64,000 nt of DNA from Candidatus Obscuribacterales bacterium (GTDB taxonomy: Bacteria; Cyanobacteriota; Vampirovibrionia; Obscuribacterales; Obscuribacteraceae). Position numbers and translations under genes: made by a program. Where the stretch lies: assembly GCA_020050835.1 (NCBI GenBank), contig JAGVKB010000154.1, forward strand, positions 1 to 64,000, read 5' to 3'. This document shows positions 45,771 to 61,177 of the stretch, piece after piece (position 1 is the stretch's first letter; each line of letters starts with the position of its first letter). The notes below the pieces were generated by a model. It did no database searches. It was not told the origin of the DNA and was given only the letters and a program-made list of their open reading frames with translations.

Positions 45771-46577
45771 TCAGGGCATTGTGATCTTATGAGTAGGATG
45801 CCAGGTTACAGGCCAACTGTTTGGCCACGTTCCAGCAACCATTTGCTTTATTTCCGACTTTGGAACAGGGTGCGAATTCAAAGCAAAGAAGTTGAGCGCA
45901 TCCTCGGTCGGCGCATGACCGCAACCGTAGTCTTCGTTTTGAGATGAACCTGAAGCCAGATTCTGCTTGAAAAATCCATAAACTGGTATCACTGCGATAT
46001 CTCTATCCTTCGTTGCGAGAGCTTCAGTTTTGTCCTCCACAACGGCTGGCGCATCTATCTCCAGTACTGCATACGGCGATATCTTGGGATGGGTACAAAT
46101 ACCCCGGCCGACAAAGTTGCCCTTGAAGAGCCTTGCGAGATCAAAACCCATAACGTTCAAGGCGAAAGGGATCTTGGCATCTTTCACTTCAATCGTGCAG
46201 ATTGTCAAATCAAACTTAGGATGATTACCGTCCGAGGCGTTGTCGAATGAAACGGTCGGATTCACATTCGTGAGCCCCAACATAGTGCACATCTCTCTTG
46301 CATGCTCCGCGGCCGCGGTTGTAATTGCCTCGGAATCAGCTGCAGAAAAGCCCTTTCGTTCCTTTCCCAGCCAATACTTCCGATTGTCCGCCACCTGGCA
46401 GGCTTGATTGGCAATGAACGAAACCTGAGCTTGAAAAAACTGCGTAGCAGCAACTGCACCCATCAAGAATCCGATCGGAAGTGCAGCACCAAGAAAGATC
46501 AGCATTCCCACCACAAAGTCAGTACTAGAACTCCCACTTTCAATTCGATGCAATCTTCCTTGACTCAGTGGACACAT
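45771..46577 (-). CDS. TadE/TadG-like membrane-anchored protein (paralogue C)
   Basis: 268 residues. Short N-terminus, then SSSTDFVVGMLIFLGAALPIGFL (membrane helix; the usual Glu at the helix head is replaced by Asp), FQAQVSFIANQACQVADNRKYWLGKERKGF, FALNVMGFDLARLFKG, YAVLEIDAPAVV, VIPVYGFF, NFFALNSHPVPKSEI and the end VTWHPTHKITMP. It lies 37 bp upstream of paralogue B on the same strand. GGGAG ten bases before the ATG. Probably produced by tandem duplication. Confidence 0.75.
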   Translation of the reverse strand: MCPLSQGRLHRIESGSSSTDFVVGMLIFLGAALPIGFLMGAVAATQFFQAQVSFIANQACQVADNRKYWLGKERKGFSAADSEAITTAAAEHAREMCTMLGLTNVNPTVSFDNASDGNHPKFDLTICTIEVKDAKIPFALNVMGFDLARLFKGNFVGRGICTHPKISPYAVLEIDAPAVVEDKTEALATKDRDIAVIPVYGFFKQNLASGSSQNEDYGCGHAPTEDALNFFALNSHPVPKSEIKQMVAGTWPNSWPVTWHPTHKITMP

Positions 46578-46648
46578 ATCAAAACTTCTCCCAGCAATTA
46601 GTTACATCACTCCGATACGGGTTGCCTCACGGCATTCCTTCGCTCCGT

Positions 46649-47470
46649 CTACTTCGTCTCCAACTTAGCCGGATTCCACGATACCGGCCAACTCCACCAA
46701 TAGTTAGGCGGTGAGTTCTTCACCATATCCTGCACTATGCCACCCTGAACGGACTGAAGGTTATATGCAAAGAAATTCTCTGCTGTCGACATATCAGCAA
46801 GTCCGTAGCCAATTGCTGTACCAGGTGTAGTATCCGTGTAGGGCGCAGCCAGTACGGGAACATCCTGGAAATACCCATACACCGGCATCGTGACCACATC
46901 TCTCCACTGATTCAACACCGCATTGTTGTTAGGATCTATAGCATTCTTGCTCGGACTGGGTGCATCAATTTCTAATACTGCGTATTGCGTAATCTTGGCA
47001 CGAGCAGCCACACTTTTCACATGAACATTACCTGGAAAAAGTTGCGCAAGATCGAACCCGAACACATTTAATCGAAACGGTATCTTTCCGATTGCATTGA
47101 AATTGAGCTCACATACCGTCAAATCGAACTCAGTGCTCCGATCGTCGAATGCAACTGTGGCATTGACAAAGCCCATACCAACAGTATTACAAACCGTGTT
47201 AGCGACTTCCTCAATCTCTGCTCTTGCTGCACTCTCCGTGTAGCCAGGACGTCGCATACCGAGCCAATACTTCCTGCTGTTAGCTACTTTGCACGCTTGA
47301 TTAGCAATGTGTGACGCTTGAGCTTGACACAGTTGGGCCGCTGCCACATCAGAAAAGAATATGCCAATCGGAACCGCAATCGCGATAAAGAAAATTGTTC
47401 CAGCAGCCCCCTCAGCCAAGTTGCTGCCGCGCTCACTTCTAGTCCTGCAGTAACGCCTACGTTTCCACAT
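46649..47470 (-). CDS. TadE/TadG-like membrane-anchored protein (paralogue D)
   Basis: 273 residues from the ATG at 47470 (the frame starts at a TTG at 47494; neither has a good ribosome site). ERGSNLAEGAAGTIFFIAI gives the small-Glu-small helix head, then CQAQASHIANQACKVANSRKYWLGMRRPGY, FRLNVFGFDLAQLFPG, YAVLEIDAPSPS, TMPVYGYF, ENFFAYNLQSVQGGI and the end VSWNPAKLETK. First of the three-gene minus-strand array. Confidence 0.75.
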   Translation of the reverse strand: MWKRRRYCRTRSERGSNLAEGAAGTIFFIAIAVPIGIFFSDVAAAQLCQAQASHIANQACKVANSRKYWLGMRRPGYTESAARAEIEEVANTVCNTVGMGFVNATVAFDDRSTEFDLTVCELNFNAIGKIPFRLNVFGFDLAQLFPGNVHVKSVAARAKITQYAVLEIDAPSPSKNAIDPNNNAVLNQWRDVVTMPVYGYFQDVPVLAAPYTDTTPGTAIGYGLADMSTAENFFAYNLQSVQGGIVQDMVKNSPPNYWWSWPVSWNPAKLETK

Positions 47471-47657
47471 TGTTTCAATTCGATTGCCGGACAATCGCCA
47501 AAGCGAACTTGTTCATACTTCTACCCAACACTCAGTCAAGTCAAACTGGAGCAAAGCAACCGCAGTCATTGCAATCACCACCCATCCAGCGATTGCAGTC
47601 ACAAAAGCGACAACTAAAATCTAGTTTTTTTGATCTGGTGACTCAATTTGTGTCCGG

Positions 47658-49823
47658 CTAGCCGACCGGTATGCTGGAAAGCAGCTCTTGAAATTGCCGC
47701 ACTTCGTGCGTCGCGCCGATCTCCTTTAGGCAAGCGATATCTTCCTGCCATTCACCACGAAACGAAATGCGCTGCGATCGAGAAAGAGTCTCTGCAAGCG
47801 CCAACTCTCTCCGAAAGTAGTCGAGTGCATGCTTATTGTCATGCATCCACACGTACAAACGCGCAACCCTTTTTGTCCTCAGTACCAGAGCCGATTTTGG
47901 TGTTGTCTGCACAAGTTGTCCAATCGACAGCGCCCGTTGTGTCAGCTTCATTGCTTCCACGTAATTCTTTTGAACCACATAAGGAAACAGCGCATCATCC
48001 AAAACTTTTGCCAGTTCTTCACTTCTTGGTCCGTACGCGCTTTCGGTAAAAGCGATTGCTTTTTGATAACTGACCTCAGATTGCTTGAATTGACGATTCA
48101 ACGAATAGGCTACAGCCAGGCTCTGATAAAGACTCGCCATATTAGCCGCCAGCCGTGGCCCCAGCCGATTGCGTATGGAGATAGCCTTTTGCAGCTTAGG
48201 TATTGCCGCTGCCGGAGTTCCAGTTTCGCTCGACACAATTGCTGACAGGAAAAGAGCCTCAGGCAATGACTTGTCATCATTCCGTTCCTCGCATACTTTC
48301 TCAGCAAGTTCAGCGGCTTTGCTTGCCAGCTCGTACTTCTTCTGCTTTTCATATGCAAAGCCAAGAGCGACTAAGGCCGCAGTTAGCGTTGAGGCAGGCG
48401 ACTCAGGATTTGCCTGTAGCAGAGCTATGCATTCCTTGTACAAGGGCTCACTCTCCGCGAGCGCCCCTGAAACCTTTAACCTGTTAGCCATGGCGAGGAG
48501 CAAGTCTGCACGGCGCTCCGTAGCGATATTCATGTCCCGTGCCAGAATTGCAATAGCCTGCCTGATCAATTCCGGGTTTTCATCTTGGCGATGCAAGTCG
48601 ATATATTGCCCTGTGAGTTCCAGAACAAGACTGACAATAGACAACGAATACTTTCCTGCTTGCGATTTCCGATACTCACCCAGCGACTCTTGCAGATAAC
48701 CTCGTGCTCTATCGGGCTCCTTTTGCGCCAGACAAGCTTTCGCCAAGGACAGCGCAACTTCAATTTGAGCATCTTCGCTCAACGCGAGACCCGACTCTCT
48801 CATTTTCAACAGGAGTCGTTCGGATAGCTTCGGTCGCAAAGCAGCAACATATTCTTGAGCCAGTGCCAGGTTCAGCATACGAATCTGACCGCGGTCGGAA
48901 GACATGCGACACTTCCGCTCAGCGCCTTCCAGAACTGCAATCGCCTTTTCATGCTCATTTCGAGCACTGTAATACTTCGAGAGCGTCAGATAAAGTAGTA
49001 CGGAATCAGCCAACTGTAAGTCTGCTCTCAAGTTGAAAGTTTCTATTGCTCGACCAATGAGCGCTTTCGTTTCCGCATCCAATCCCTTGGACTGACAAAC
49101 CTCAACGGCCCGGCACAACCGCGATACAACTTCCTTTACATCGCCAGCGGGGATTGTTTTGAGTACGCTCAACAAAATTTCTGCAGACTTGTTTGGCATT
49201 CCCGCGCCAAGTAGATTATCAGCCCTTGCAATACTCAGCCCGTCTATTTGGCTCTGCAGTTGCTGCGCTTCCCGACCGAAATGCGCAAGCCGCAGCTGTT
49301 TCAAGAGGTCAGCCGGTAACTTTGGGCTGGACCGACCGTCCGACTGCTGTGGGTCAAGAATTGCTGAGATGGAAAGTACGTCTTGAAACAGCCGAGCGGA
49401 CCTTTCCAGATCACCTTCCGAATAGAAAACATTTGCAAGCGCCACCTTCGCATCTCTGCTTTGGAGTAGCACGGTTACCGCCGGTGGATCCTCCAACTTG
49501 GCCAATTCATCATAAATTTGAATACCTTCTATGTATAATTTCCGAGCACCAATTCCGTCATGCGCAGCAACACTGGTGGAAGCCATTTCACAAAGACTTT
49601 GAGCCAGCCTGGTTCTCTGGCTTGAATAGGGGGCTATCTCGTTGATAGCTCGCTGATAGCACTCTTTCGCCTTAGCCAAATCATTTTTTTGTACAGCTTC
49701 AAATGCATCCTTCTCATAAGCTACCCACTGGGAAACAGCTACTGACTCCAACTTCGGAAAGTAGCTAGAGCAGCCGCAAAGGGCAAGACTGCAAATGACT
49801 ACAAGTATCCAGGAAAGCAGCAT
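47658..49823 (-). CDS. TPR-repeat lipoprotein
   Basis: 721 residues. The signal ends in a lipobox (LCGC, Cys18). The mature part is almost wholly tetratricopeptide repeats, for example AFEAVQKNDLAKAKECYQRA, AEILLSVLKTIP and YEKQKKYELASKAAELAEK, with several KAL/KAI units to the end (ISFRGEWQEDIACLKEIGA). A periplasm- or surface-facing scaffold anchored by lipid is likely. Ligands are unknown. GGAG eight bases before the ATG. It precedes the TadE-like array on the same strand (163-base gap), so it may be co-transcribed with it. Confidence 0.85.
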   Translation of the reverse strand: MLLSWILVVICSLALCGCSSYFPKLESVAVSQWVAYEKDAFEAVQKNDLAKAKECYQRAINEIAPYSSQRTRLAQSLCEMASTSVAAHDGIGARKLYIEGIQIYDELAKLEDPPAVTVLLQSRDAKVALANVFYSEGDLERSARLFQDVLSISAILDPQQSDGRSSPKLPADLLKQLRLAHFGREAQQLQSQIDGLSIARADNLLGAGMPNKSAEILLSVLKTIPAGDVKEVVSRLCRAVEVCQSKGLDAETKALIGRAIETFNLRADLQLADSVLLYLTLSKYYSARNEHEKAIAVLEGAERKCRMSSDRGQIRMLNLALAQEYVAALRPKLSERLLLKMRESGLALSEDAQIEVALSLAKACLAQKEPDRARGYLQESLGEYRKSQAGKYSLSIVSLVLELTGQYIDLHRQDENPELIRQAIAILARDMNIATERRADLLLAMANRLKVSGALAESEPLYKECIALLQANPESPASTLTAALVALGFAYEKQKKYELASKAAELAEKVCEERNDDKSLPEALFLSAIVSSETGTPAAAIPKLQKAISIRNRLGPRLAANMASLYQSLAVAYSLNRQFKQSEVSYQKAIAFTESAYGPRSEELAKVLDDALFPYVVQKNYVEAMKLTQRALSIGQLVQTTPKSALVLRTKRVARLYVWMHDNKHALDYFRRELALAETLSRSQRISFRGEWQEDIACLKEIGATHEVRQFQELLSSIPVG

Positions 49824-49947
49824 GTGAATGCTCCAGGTTGAAATTGGTCCCGTGCCTTACTACTAACCTTACCTGACGATATGGCGGCCGCTTAACAAGC
49901 GGAAGTAAATGACTTGCTTGTTGTGCTCAACAGAAGGAGAACCATTC
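49824..49947. other. Upstream region of the TPR lipoprotein gene
   Basis: Presumed promoter region of the minus-strand lipoprotein gene. No distinct motif recognised. Confidence 0.3.
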
Positions 49948-50003
49948 CGTCACAAGCGCGTCACTCTATCGTCACTCTCTTCTCACGATGTCCGGATTAT
50001 GCT
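49948..50003 (+). promoter_or_regulatory. Four-box 11-bp direct-repeat promoter (P7)
   Basis: CGTCAC at 49948, 49959 and 49970, and TCTCAC at 49981, each exactly 11 bp apart. TATGCT (49998-50003) lies 11 bp after the last box. Three of the boxes are identical. Predicted start near 50010. The transcript would cover the transposase-like fragment and then the giant adhesin, TPR and kinase genes. Confidence 0.75.
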
Positions 50004-50147
50004 CTATCAAGATTGCTAATCAATTCGGCGCAGTCGAGTAGCAATTCCTAACCGTAACAACTCAAAGAAGCAGCAGATTAGCCTTCCGAAGCAGTTTTAA
50101 CTACCAGACTGTGCACGCCAGTCTGCGGCCGTCAGTTGGAGTCTTAC

Positions 50148-50369
50148 ATGTGCGCAAAACATAAGCGAACCCGCAGACATCGAACCAGAACCGACGCCTT
50201 TTCAGACGTCTGGGAAGAAGTACTATCCTTATTGAAAGACAGACCGAACATGGGCTCTACAAGAATTATGCGCCAGTTGATCTCGAAGCACCCTGGGCGC
50301 TTCTCAGCGGGACAAACTCGCACACTGCAGCGTCGACTGAGAGCAATTCGGGCACAAAACGGCACTTGA
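50148..50369 (+). pseudogene. IS21/Mu-like transposase N-terminal fragment
   Basis: 73 codons. FSDVWEEVLSLLKDRP followed by SKHPGRFSAGQTRTLQRRLR is the N-terminal DNA-binding signature of a transposase family with an rve core (RYPGRFxDGQLRTLQRRxR). The frame then stops (50369) with none of the catalytic core, so it is a remnant or a domesticated DNA-binding domain. It sits between promoter P7 and the giant adhesin gene. The ATG at 50148 has no clear ribosome site. No terminal inverted repeats found nearby. Confidence 0.6.
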
Positions 50370-50689
50370 GCGACGGCTTTAGCTGTAGTTTCGCCAGGAT
50401 CAAGAAGTGCGCTACGAGCGCTTTTCTCTCAGATTTTAATTGTCGCCAGGTATGCCGGAGCTCGAATATGGGTATAAAGACTCTAAGGGGAAATACTGTT
50501 CTGCTACAACACAGTCTTGTAGCCCGCGGAAGCATATACAGGAGTAGTCGGAGGCGGCAGACTGAAAGTAGGCGCTTATTCCGTTCGGCTTTGCCTGGAG
50601 GAGCCATATGGGATAGCCCCGGAGCATGGCATTATCTCTCCCTTCTAGGCCGGCTCACTGGACACAAGTCCGCAAGGAGGGGCAGAGCA

Positions 50690-57289
<6,600 letters not shown>

Positions 57290-57383
57290 AACCAGCAGCA
57301 GCAGCCGTAAACTACCAGCACTGCCAGTACAGTTGCGCTTAACTGCCTCGCTATCTGGTTAAGTATCGAAGCGGGAGGGTACG

Positions 57384-58322
57384 ATGCTCTGCAGGTTAGA
57401 TCTGAAAACTGCTGCCGGAGGGTTCCCAGTTATGAGCAAGTTTTGCTCGACGGCGAGAAGCAAGCTAGCCATATTTGCAGTCCTTGCTCTAGCAAGCCAG
57501 TCGGGATTGGCTGCCAATTCGGAAGCGGCTAAATCACATCATCCGACCTCGCTAGAGCAACCACCATTTATTCAAGAAGCCTATGCCATGGCCGCGCGTG
57601 GCAAGTATGATGAGTCCATCAAACTATTTGAGCGAAGCATGCAGTCAATCAAGTTGGACTCAAAAGCCATGCACATCTACGGTCGCGCACTCGCACTCAG
57701 AAACAGGTACAAGGACGCTACAAACGCATACAAGAATGCACTGGCAATGACTCCAAACAACGTGGAGCTCATTAACGATTTAGGAGTAGCGCTTGCAGCA
57801 TCAGCAGACAATCTGGAAGCAAAGCGACTGTTTATCCAGGCAACGGAGATGAGCCCTCTTTTTGTAACAGCCTACAACAATCTTGGGGTAGCGCTAATGA
57901 GACTAGGTGATTACGTTGGAGCGATACAAGTTCTGAACTATGCGCTTCGCCTTCAACCAGCTAATCATGACATTCGCAAACGACTAAATACGGCTTTATT
58001 GCGCGCTGTTCAACAAGTCGATAATGGTGACCTTACTTCATTTGAATCAGCAGACTACGCTTCAGAATTGGCCAGAAGCAACCAACTAGAAGATCAATAC
58101 TTCATTCACTTAGACGACGCTTTGCGAAACCGCAGAGCACCCGAGTCTCAAAATGTTGCAAACAACCCTCTTGCTACACCAAATCAACAGTCACCCAACC
58201 AGGAAGCAGATGCCGGCAGAGAGATAGTTGTGGTACAGACCGATAGCTATCTATCAGCCGCATCGAATCTAGATGATAACGAATCACAAAACAGTCCGGA
58301 CTACGAAGACGACCCGATTTGA
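57384..58322 (+). CDS. TPR-repeat secreted protein
   Basis: 312 residues. The ATG at 57384 has GGGAGGG just upstream. A second ATG at 57432 with GGAGG ten bases before starts directly at the signal peptide (SKFCSTARSKLAIFAVLALA) and may be the real start. The mature part has three to four TPR units (AYAMAARGKYDESIKLFERS, ALALRNRYKDATNAYKNALAM, YNNLGVALMRLGDYVGAIQ), then a polar low-complexity tail. It lies 94 bp after the adhesin and overlaps or touches the kinase gene, so adhesin-TPR-kinase look like one operon. Possible chaperone or assembly factor for the adhesin (inferred). Confidence 0.8.
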   Translation: MLCRLDLKTAAGGFPVMSKFCSTARSKLAIFAVLALASQSGLAANSEAAKSHHPTSLEQPPFIQEAYAMAARGKYDESIKLFERSMQSIKLDSKAMHIYGRALALRNRYKDATNAYKNALAMTPNNVELINDLGVALAASADNLEAKRLFIQATEMSPLFVTAYNNLGVALMRLGDYVGAIQVLNYALRLQPANHDIRKRLNTALLRAVQQVDNGDLTSFESADYASELARSNQLEDQYFIHLDDALRNRRAPESQNVANNPLATPNQQSPNQEADAGREIVVVQTDSYLSAASNLDDNESQNSPDYEDDPI

Positions 58323-58339
58323 GAACGAATGGGAGACAC

Positions 58340-59836
58340 GTGCACGGAAATTACTTCTCTTCCGGACTCTTTCGCAACGCGCTCACGTTAGTGGCGGTCC
58401 CGGTTGCTTTCCAACTAGCTTTCATTGTTACCCTGTCGCTAATGCTCAAACAAGCAGAGCAGGAAGTTAAGCGGGAAGCTTGTGCTCGTACGGTTCTCGC
58501 GCGAGTTCGTACATTGTCAAAATCTTTCGCCAGTAGTGCAGCGATCGGATACAACACTATTTCAGGGAAATTGTTTCTCGAGCGCTTCCGGAGTTCGATC
58601 ACCCCAATTCCGGAAGAAGTGAGACAACTTGTAGAGATCGGAGGATTCAACACCACTGAAATCGAGAAGCTAGCTAAGTTCGCCGCTTTGATAGAAGATC
58701 TCAGGTCAAGTACTGAGCGAGGAATCAAGCTAATTGAGCGAGGAGACGTCCAGGAAGGCACCGCAGTTCTTGATTCGCTTACCGGGCTGTTGGCGAAAGT
58801 GTGGTCACAGTCGGAAGAAGTAGTCTTTATAGTTCGAAAGGTAGAAGAGGCAAATCCCATCGTTCAGAACCGCTCGAGAACAATTGTTCAAGCGACCTTA
58901 TGGCTTGGAGCGATCGCAAACATCGGCTTGGCGATTGGACTGGCGATATTTTTTCACCGCAACACAGCAGCCAGGCTTTCGGTTCTTATGGAAAATACTA
59001 CTCGTCTTAGCAAGAAAGGCGACCTGCTTCCACCCGTTTCCGGCTCGGACGAGATTGCTACGCTTGATAGCTTTTTCCACGGAATGGCTAAGGACCTAAG
59101 CGAGTTAGATCGTATGAAGAAAGAATTCGTGTCGATGATAAGCCACGACCTCCGGTCACCATTGACCTCCTTCTCCATGACCTTGGAGATGCTCGAAGCA
59201 AATCGATTCGGACAGCTTACAGAAGAAGGGCTAGCAATCGTAGCTCAAGCCGGGGATACGACGAAGAGGCTAGTAAGAATGATCAATTCGCTTTTAGATT
59301 TGGACAAGATGGAGGCAGGAAAGTTCAGCCTGGACGTTGGGCACATTTCGCTTTCCCTCGTGGTCAACCACGCGGCAGATGCAGTGCGGGGCTGGGCCAT
59401 GCAGCAAGACGTCACTCTCGCGCTAGAGGCAGAAGAAGTCTTCGTTTCCGGCGATAGTGGAAAGCTTACTGAAGCAGTAACTAACCTCATTTCAAACGCG
59501 ATCAAATACTCACCGAGAAATTCTACAATTACTATTTCGGTAAAGAAGTATGAGTCCTCCGCCGAGATAAGTGTTACAGATCAGGGTCCAGGCATTTCAC
59601 CCGAAAATCAAAGAGCGGTTTTCGAGCCATTTCATCAGCTCAATGACGAACAGCGAAAAAAGACCGTTGGAACAGGTCTGGGACTGGCAATTTGCAAGAA
59701 AATTGTTGAAGCTCACAACGGACTCATTGGAATCAGGAGTGAATTAGGCAAGGGAAGTACATTCTGGATACGCTTAAAGCGTTTGCCGGGCGAAGATAGA
59801 GACAGCGCTTCAGATTTAAATCGCTCAAAGCAATGA
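58340..59836 (+). CDS. Membrane sensor histidine kinase
   Basis: 498 residues from the GTG at 58340 (GGGAG five bases upstream). A TTG at 58319 overlaps the preceding stop and would add seven residues. Transmembrane helix at about 12-34, extracellular helical region with the conserved short-motif layout of the other kinases, transmembrane helix near 190-205, HAMP, HisKA with ISHDLRSPL (His269), HATPase with [38 protein letters not shown]. Ends seven bases before the end of the convergent REC-kinase gene; the two are plausible partners. Confidence 0.93.
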   Translation: MHGNYFSSGLFRNALTLVAVPVAFQLAFIVTLSLMLKQAEQEVKREACARTVLARVRTLSKSFASSAAIGYNTISGKLFLERFRSSITPIPEEVRQLVEIGGFNTTEIEKLAKFAALIEDLRSSTERGIKLIERGDVQEGTAVLDSLTGLLAKVWSQSEEVVFIVRKVEEANPIVQNRSRTIVQATLWLGAIANIGLAIGLAIFFHRNTAARLSVLMENTTRLSKKGDLLPPVSGSDEIATLDSFFHGMAKDLSELDRMKKEFVSMISHDLRSPLTSFSMTLEMLEANRFGQLTEEGLAIVAQAGDTTKRLVRMINSLLDLDKMEAGKFSLDVGHISLSLVVNHAADAVRGWAMQQDVTLALEAEEVFVSGDSGKLTEAVTNLISNAIKYSPRNSTITISVKKYESSAEISVTDQGPGISPENQRAVFEPFHQLNDEQRKKTVGTGLGLAICKKIVEAHNGLIGIRSELGKGSTFWIRLKRLPGEDRDSASDLNRSKQ

Positions 59837-59843
59837 TGACGCC

Positions 59844-61133
59844 CTATGCGCTACCGCAGCTCTCTAGCAGACGCCTCAGCTCCAGGCCGACATAATGCAT
59901 TGATTGATGCCTCTTGTCTGGGTCGACTTCCAGCATTTTCTCTATGAACCGCTCTAACTCAGCTGGATACTGAACGTCTGGACGAACCTCCTCGAAGGTA
60001 AGTGGCGGTTCCTCCAAGTGCTTCATCGTAATCTCAAGTGGACTGTCACCGACAAACGGTGGATATCCTGTTATGACTTCAAAGACCATGCAACCAAAAG
60101 AATAGACGTCCGAGCGTTCATCTACTGGCTTTCCGCGAATGAGCTCGGGAGGGAGATACGGTGGAGTACCAAGAATCTGCTGCGCTTGAGTCAGACTCTC
60201 CGATTTGCCGGGCGTGATATCAAGCAATTTGGCAAGCCCGAAATCTAAAACCTTCGGAATCGGAGGCCGATTCGGAATCGCCTTGAGCATAACATTGGCT
60301 GGTTTGATATCCCGATGAAGTATTCGCTGCTGATGCGCGTACTCAATTGCGTCACACACATTAGCTAGAATTGAAAGCCCCTGACCAACGGGCAGATAGC
60401 CCTGCGTCCGGACAGTGGCATCAAGCGCTTTGCCATCTATAAACTCCATTATCATATAGGGTTGCTTCCGCTCGGTGACGCCGAAATCATGAATAGTAAC
60501 GATATTAGGGTGATCCAGCTTGCTTATTAAGCGAGCTTCCCGCTCAAATCTGGCAATTATTTCATCGGAACAGTCGGTAACTTGCAGCATCTTGATCGCT
60601 ACAAACTTGTCGAGTTGAGGGTGCTTAGCCTTAAAGACTAATGCGACCCCCCCCTCTCCGATCATCTCGAGAAATTCAAACTTCCCAGCCAGCGCCGTAC
60701 CATCCAAGTCCGCCTTGGACAGCACCGCTTGATTGTTTGAGCCGAGCGCCTGTTGACGAGGGACTGCGGGTGCGTAATTTCTCAATATCGCCCGAATTCG
60801 GACGGTAAGCTCTTTCATATGAAATGGTTTTGTTACATAGTCAGTGGCCCCTGATTCGAAACCAAGTTCCTTATCATCAACAGCCGCTCTACCGGTAAGC
60901 ATTATTACCGGAGTTCTATCGCCACTAGACCGCAATTGGCGGAGAATATCGATGCCGTTTAAGTCCGGTAAATCCCAATCGAAGATCATCAGATCATACT
61001 TATTCGAACGAGCGTTGTTCCACCCCTCCACTCCAGAAGTCGTCGAAGTTACCGAGAACTTTTCATAAGTCAGCCATTCCGCCAACATCTTAAGCGCGAG
61101 CCCATCGTCATCGACGAGAAGAATATTGCTCAT
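59844..61133 (-). CDS. REC domain - Ser/Thr protein kinase fusion
   Basis: 429 residues. N-terminal REC domain (1-120): VDDDGLA, phospho-acceptor Asp52 (MIFDWDLPDLNG), LTGR, Lys102 in TKPFH. It is followed by a complete Hanks-type kinase (about 150-425): GEGGVALVF loop (the third Gly of the usual GEGGMGxVY is Ala), Lys181 (VAIK), Glu199, catalytic HRDIKPAN (Asp275), DFG (Asp297), LPPEL, SDVYSFG. This couples two-component and Ser/Thr phosphorylation in one protein. The likely input is the histidine kinase encoded convergently next door, and the output is phosphorylation of unknown targets. AAGG nine bases before the ATG. Confidence 0.93.
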   Translation of the reverse strand: MSNILLVDDDGLALKMLAEWLTYEKFSVTSTTSGVEGWNNARSNKYDLMIFDWDLPDLNGIDILRQLRSSGDRTPVIMLTGRAAVDDKELGFESGATDYVTKPFHMKELTVRIRAILRNYAPAVPRQQALGSNNQAVLSKADLDGTALAGKFEFLEMIGEGGVALVFKAKHPQLDKFVAIKMLQVTDCSDEIIARFEREARLISKLDHPNIVTIHDFGVTERKQPYMIMEFIDGKALDATVRTQGYLPVGQGLSILANVCDAIEYAHQQRILHRDIKPANVMLKAIPNRPPIPKVLDFGLAKLLDITPGKSESLTQAQQILGTPPYLPPELIRGKPVDERSDVYSFGCMVFEVITGYPPFVGDSPLEITMKHLEEPPLTFEEVRPDVQYPAELERFIEKMLEVDPDKRHQSMHYVGLELRRLLESCGSA

Positions 61134-61177
61134 TGCGATACCTTCCGGAACCTCTTAGATAAGCTTAGGAGCTAGAA

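Noticed and set aside
50366-50689. Adhesin start at the first available codon (50366) or the ATG at 50468
   Set aside because: Would put about 110 unstructured residues before a normal signal peptide; the TTG at 50690 with GGAGG fits better, although 50468 has a usable GGAG site and is not excluded.
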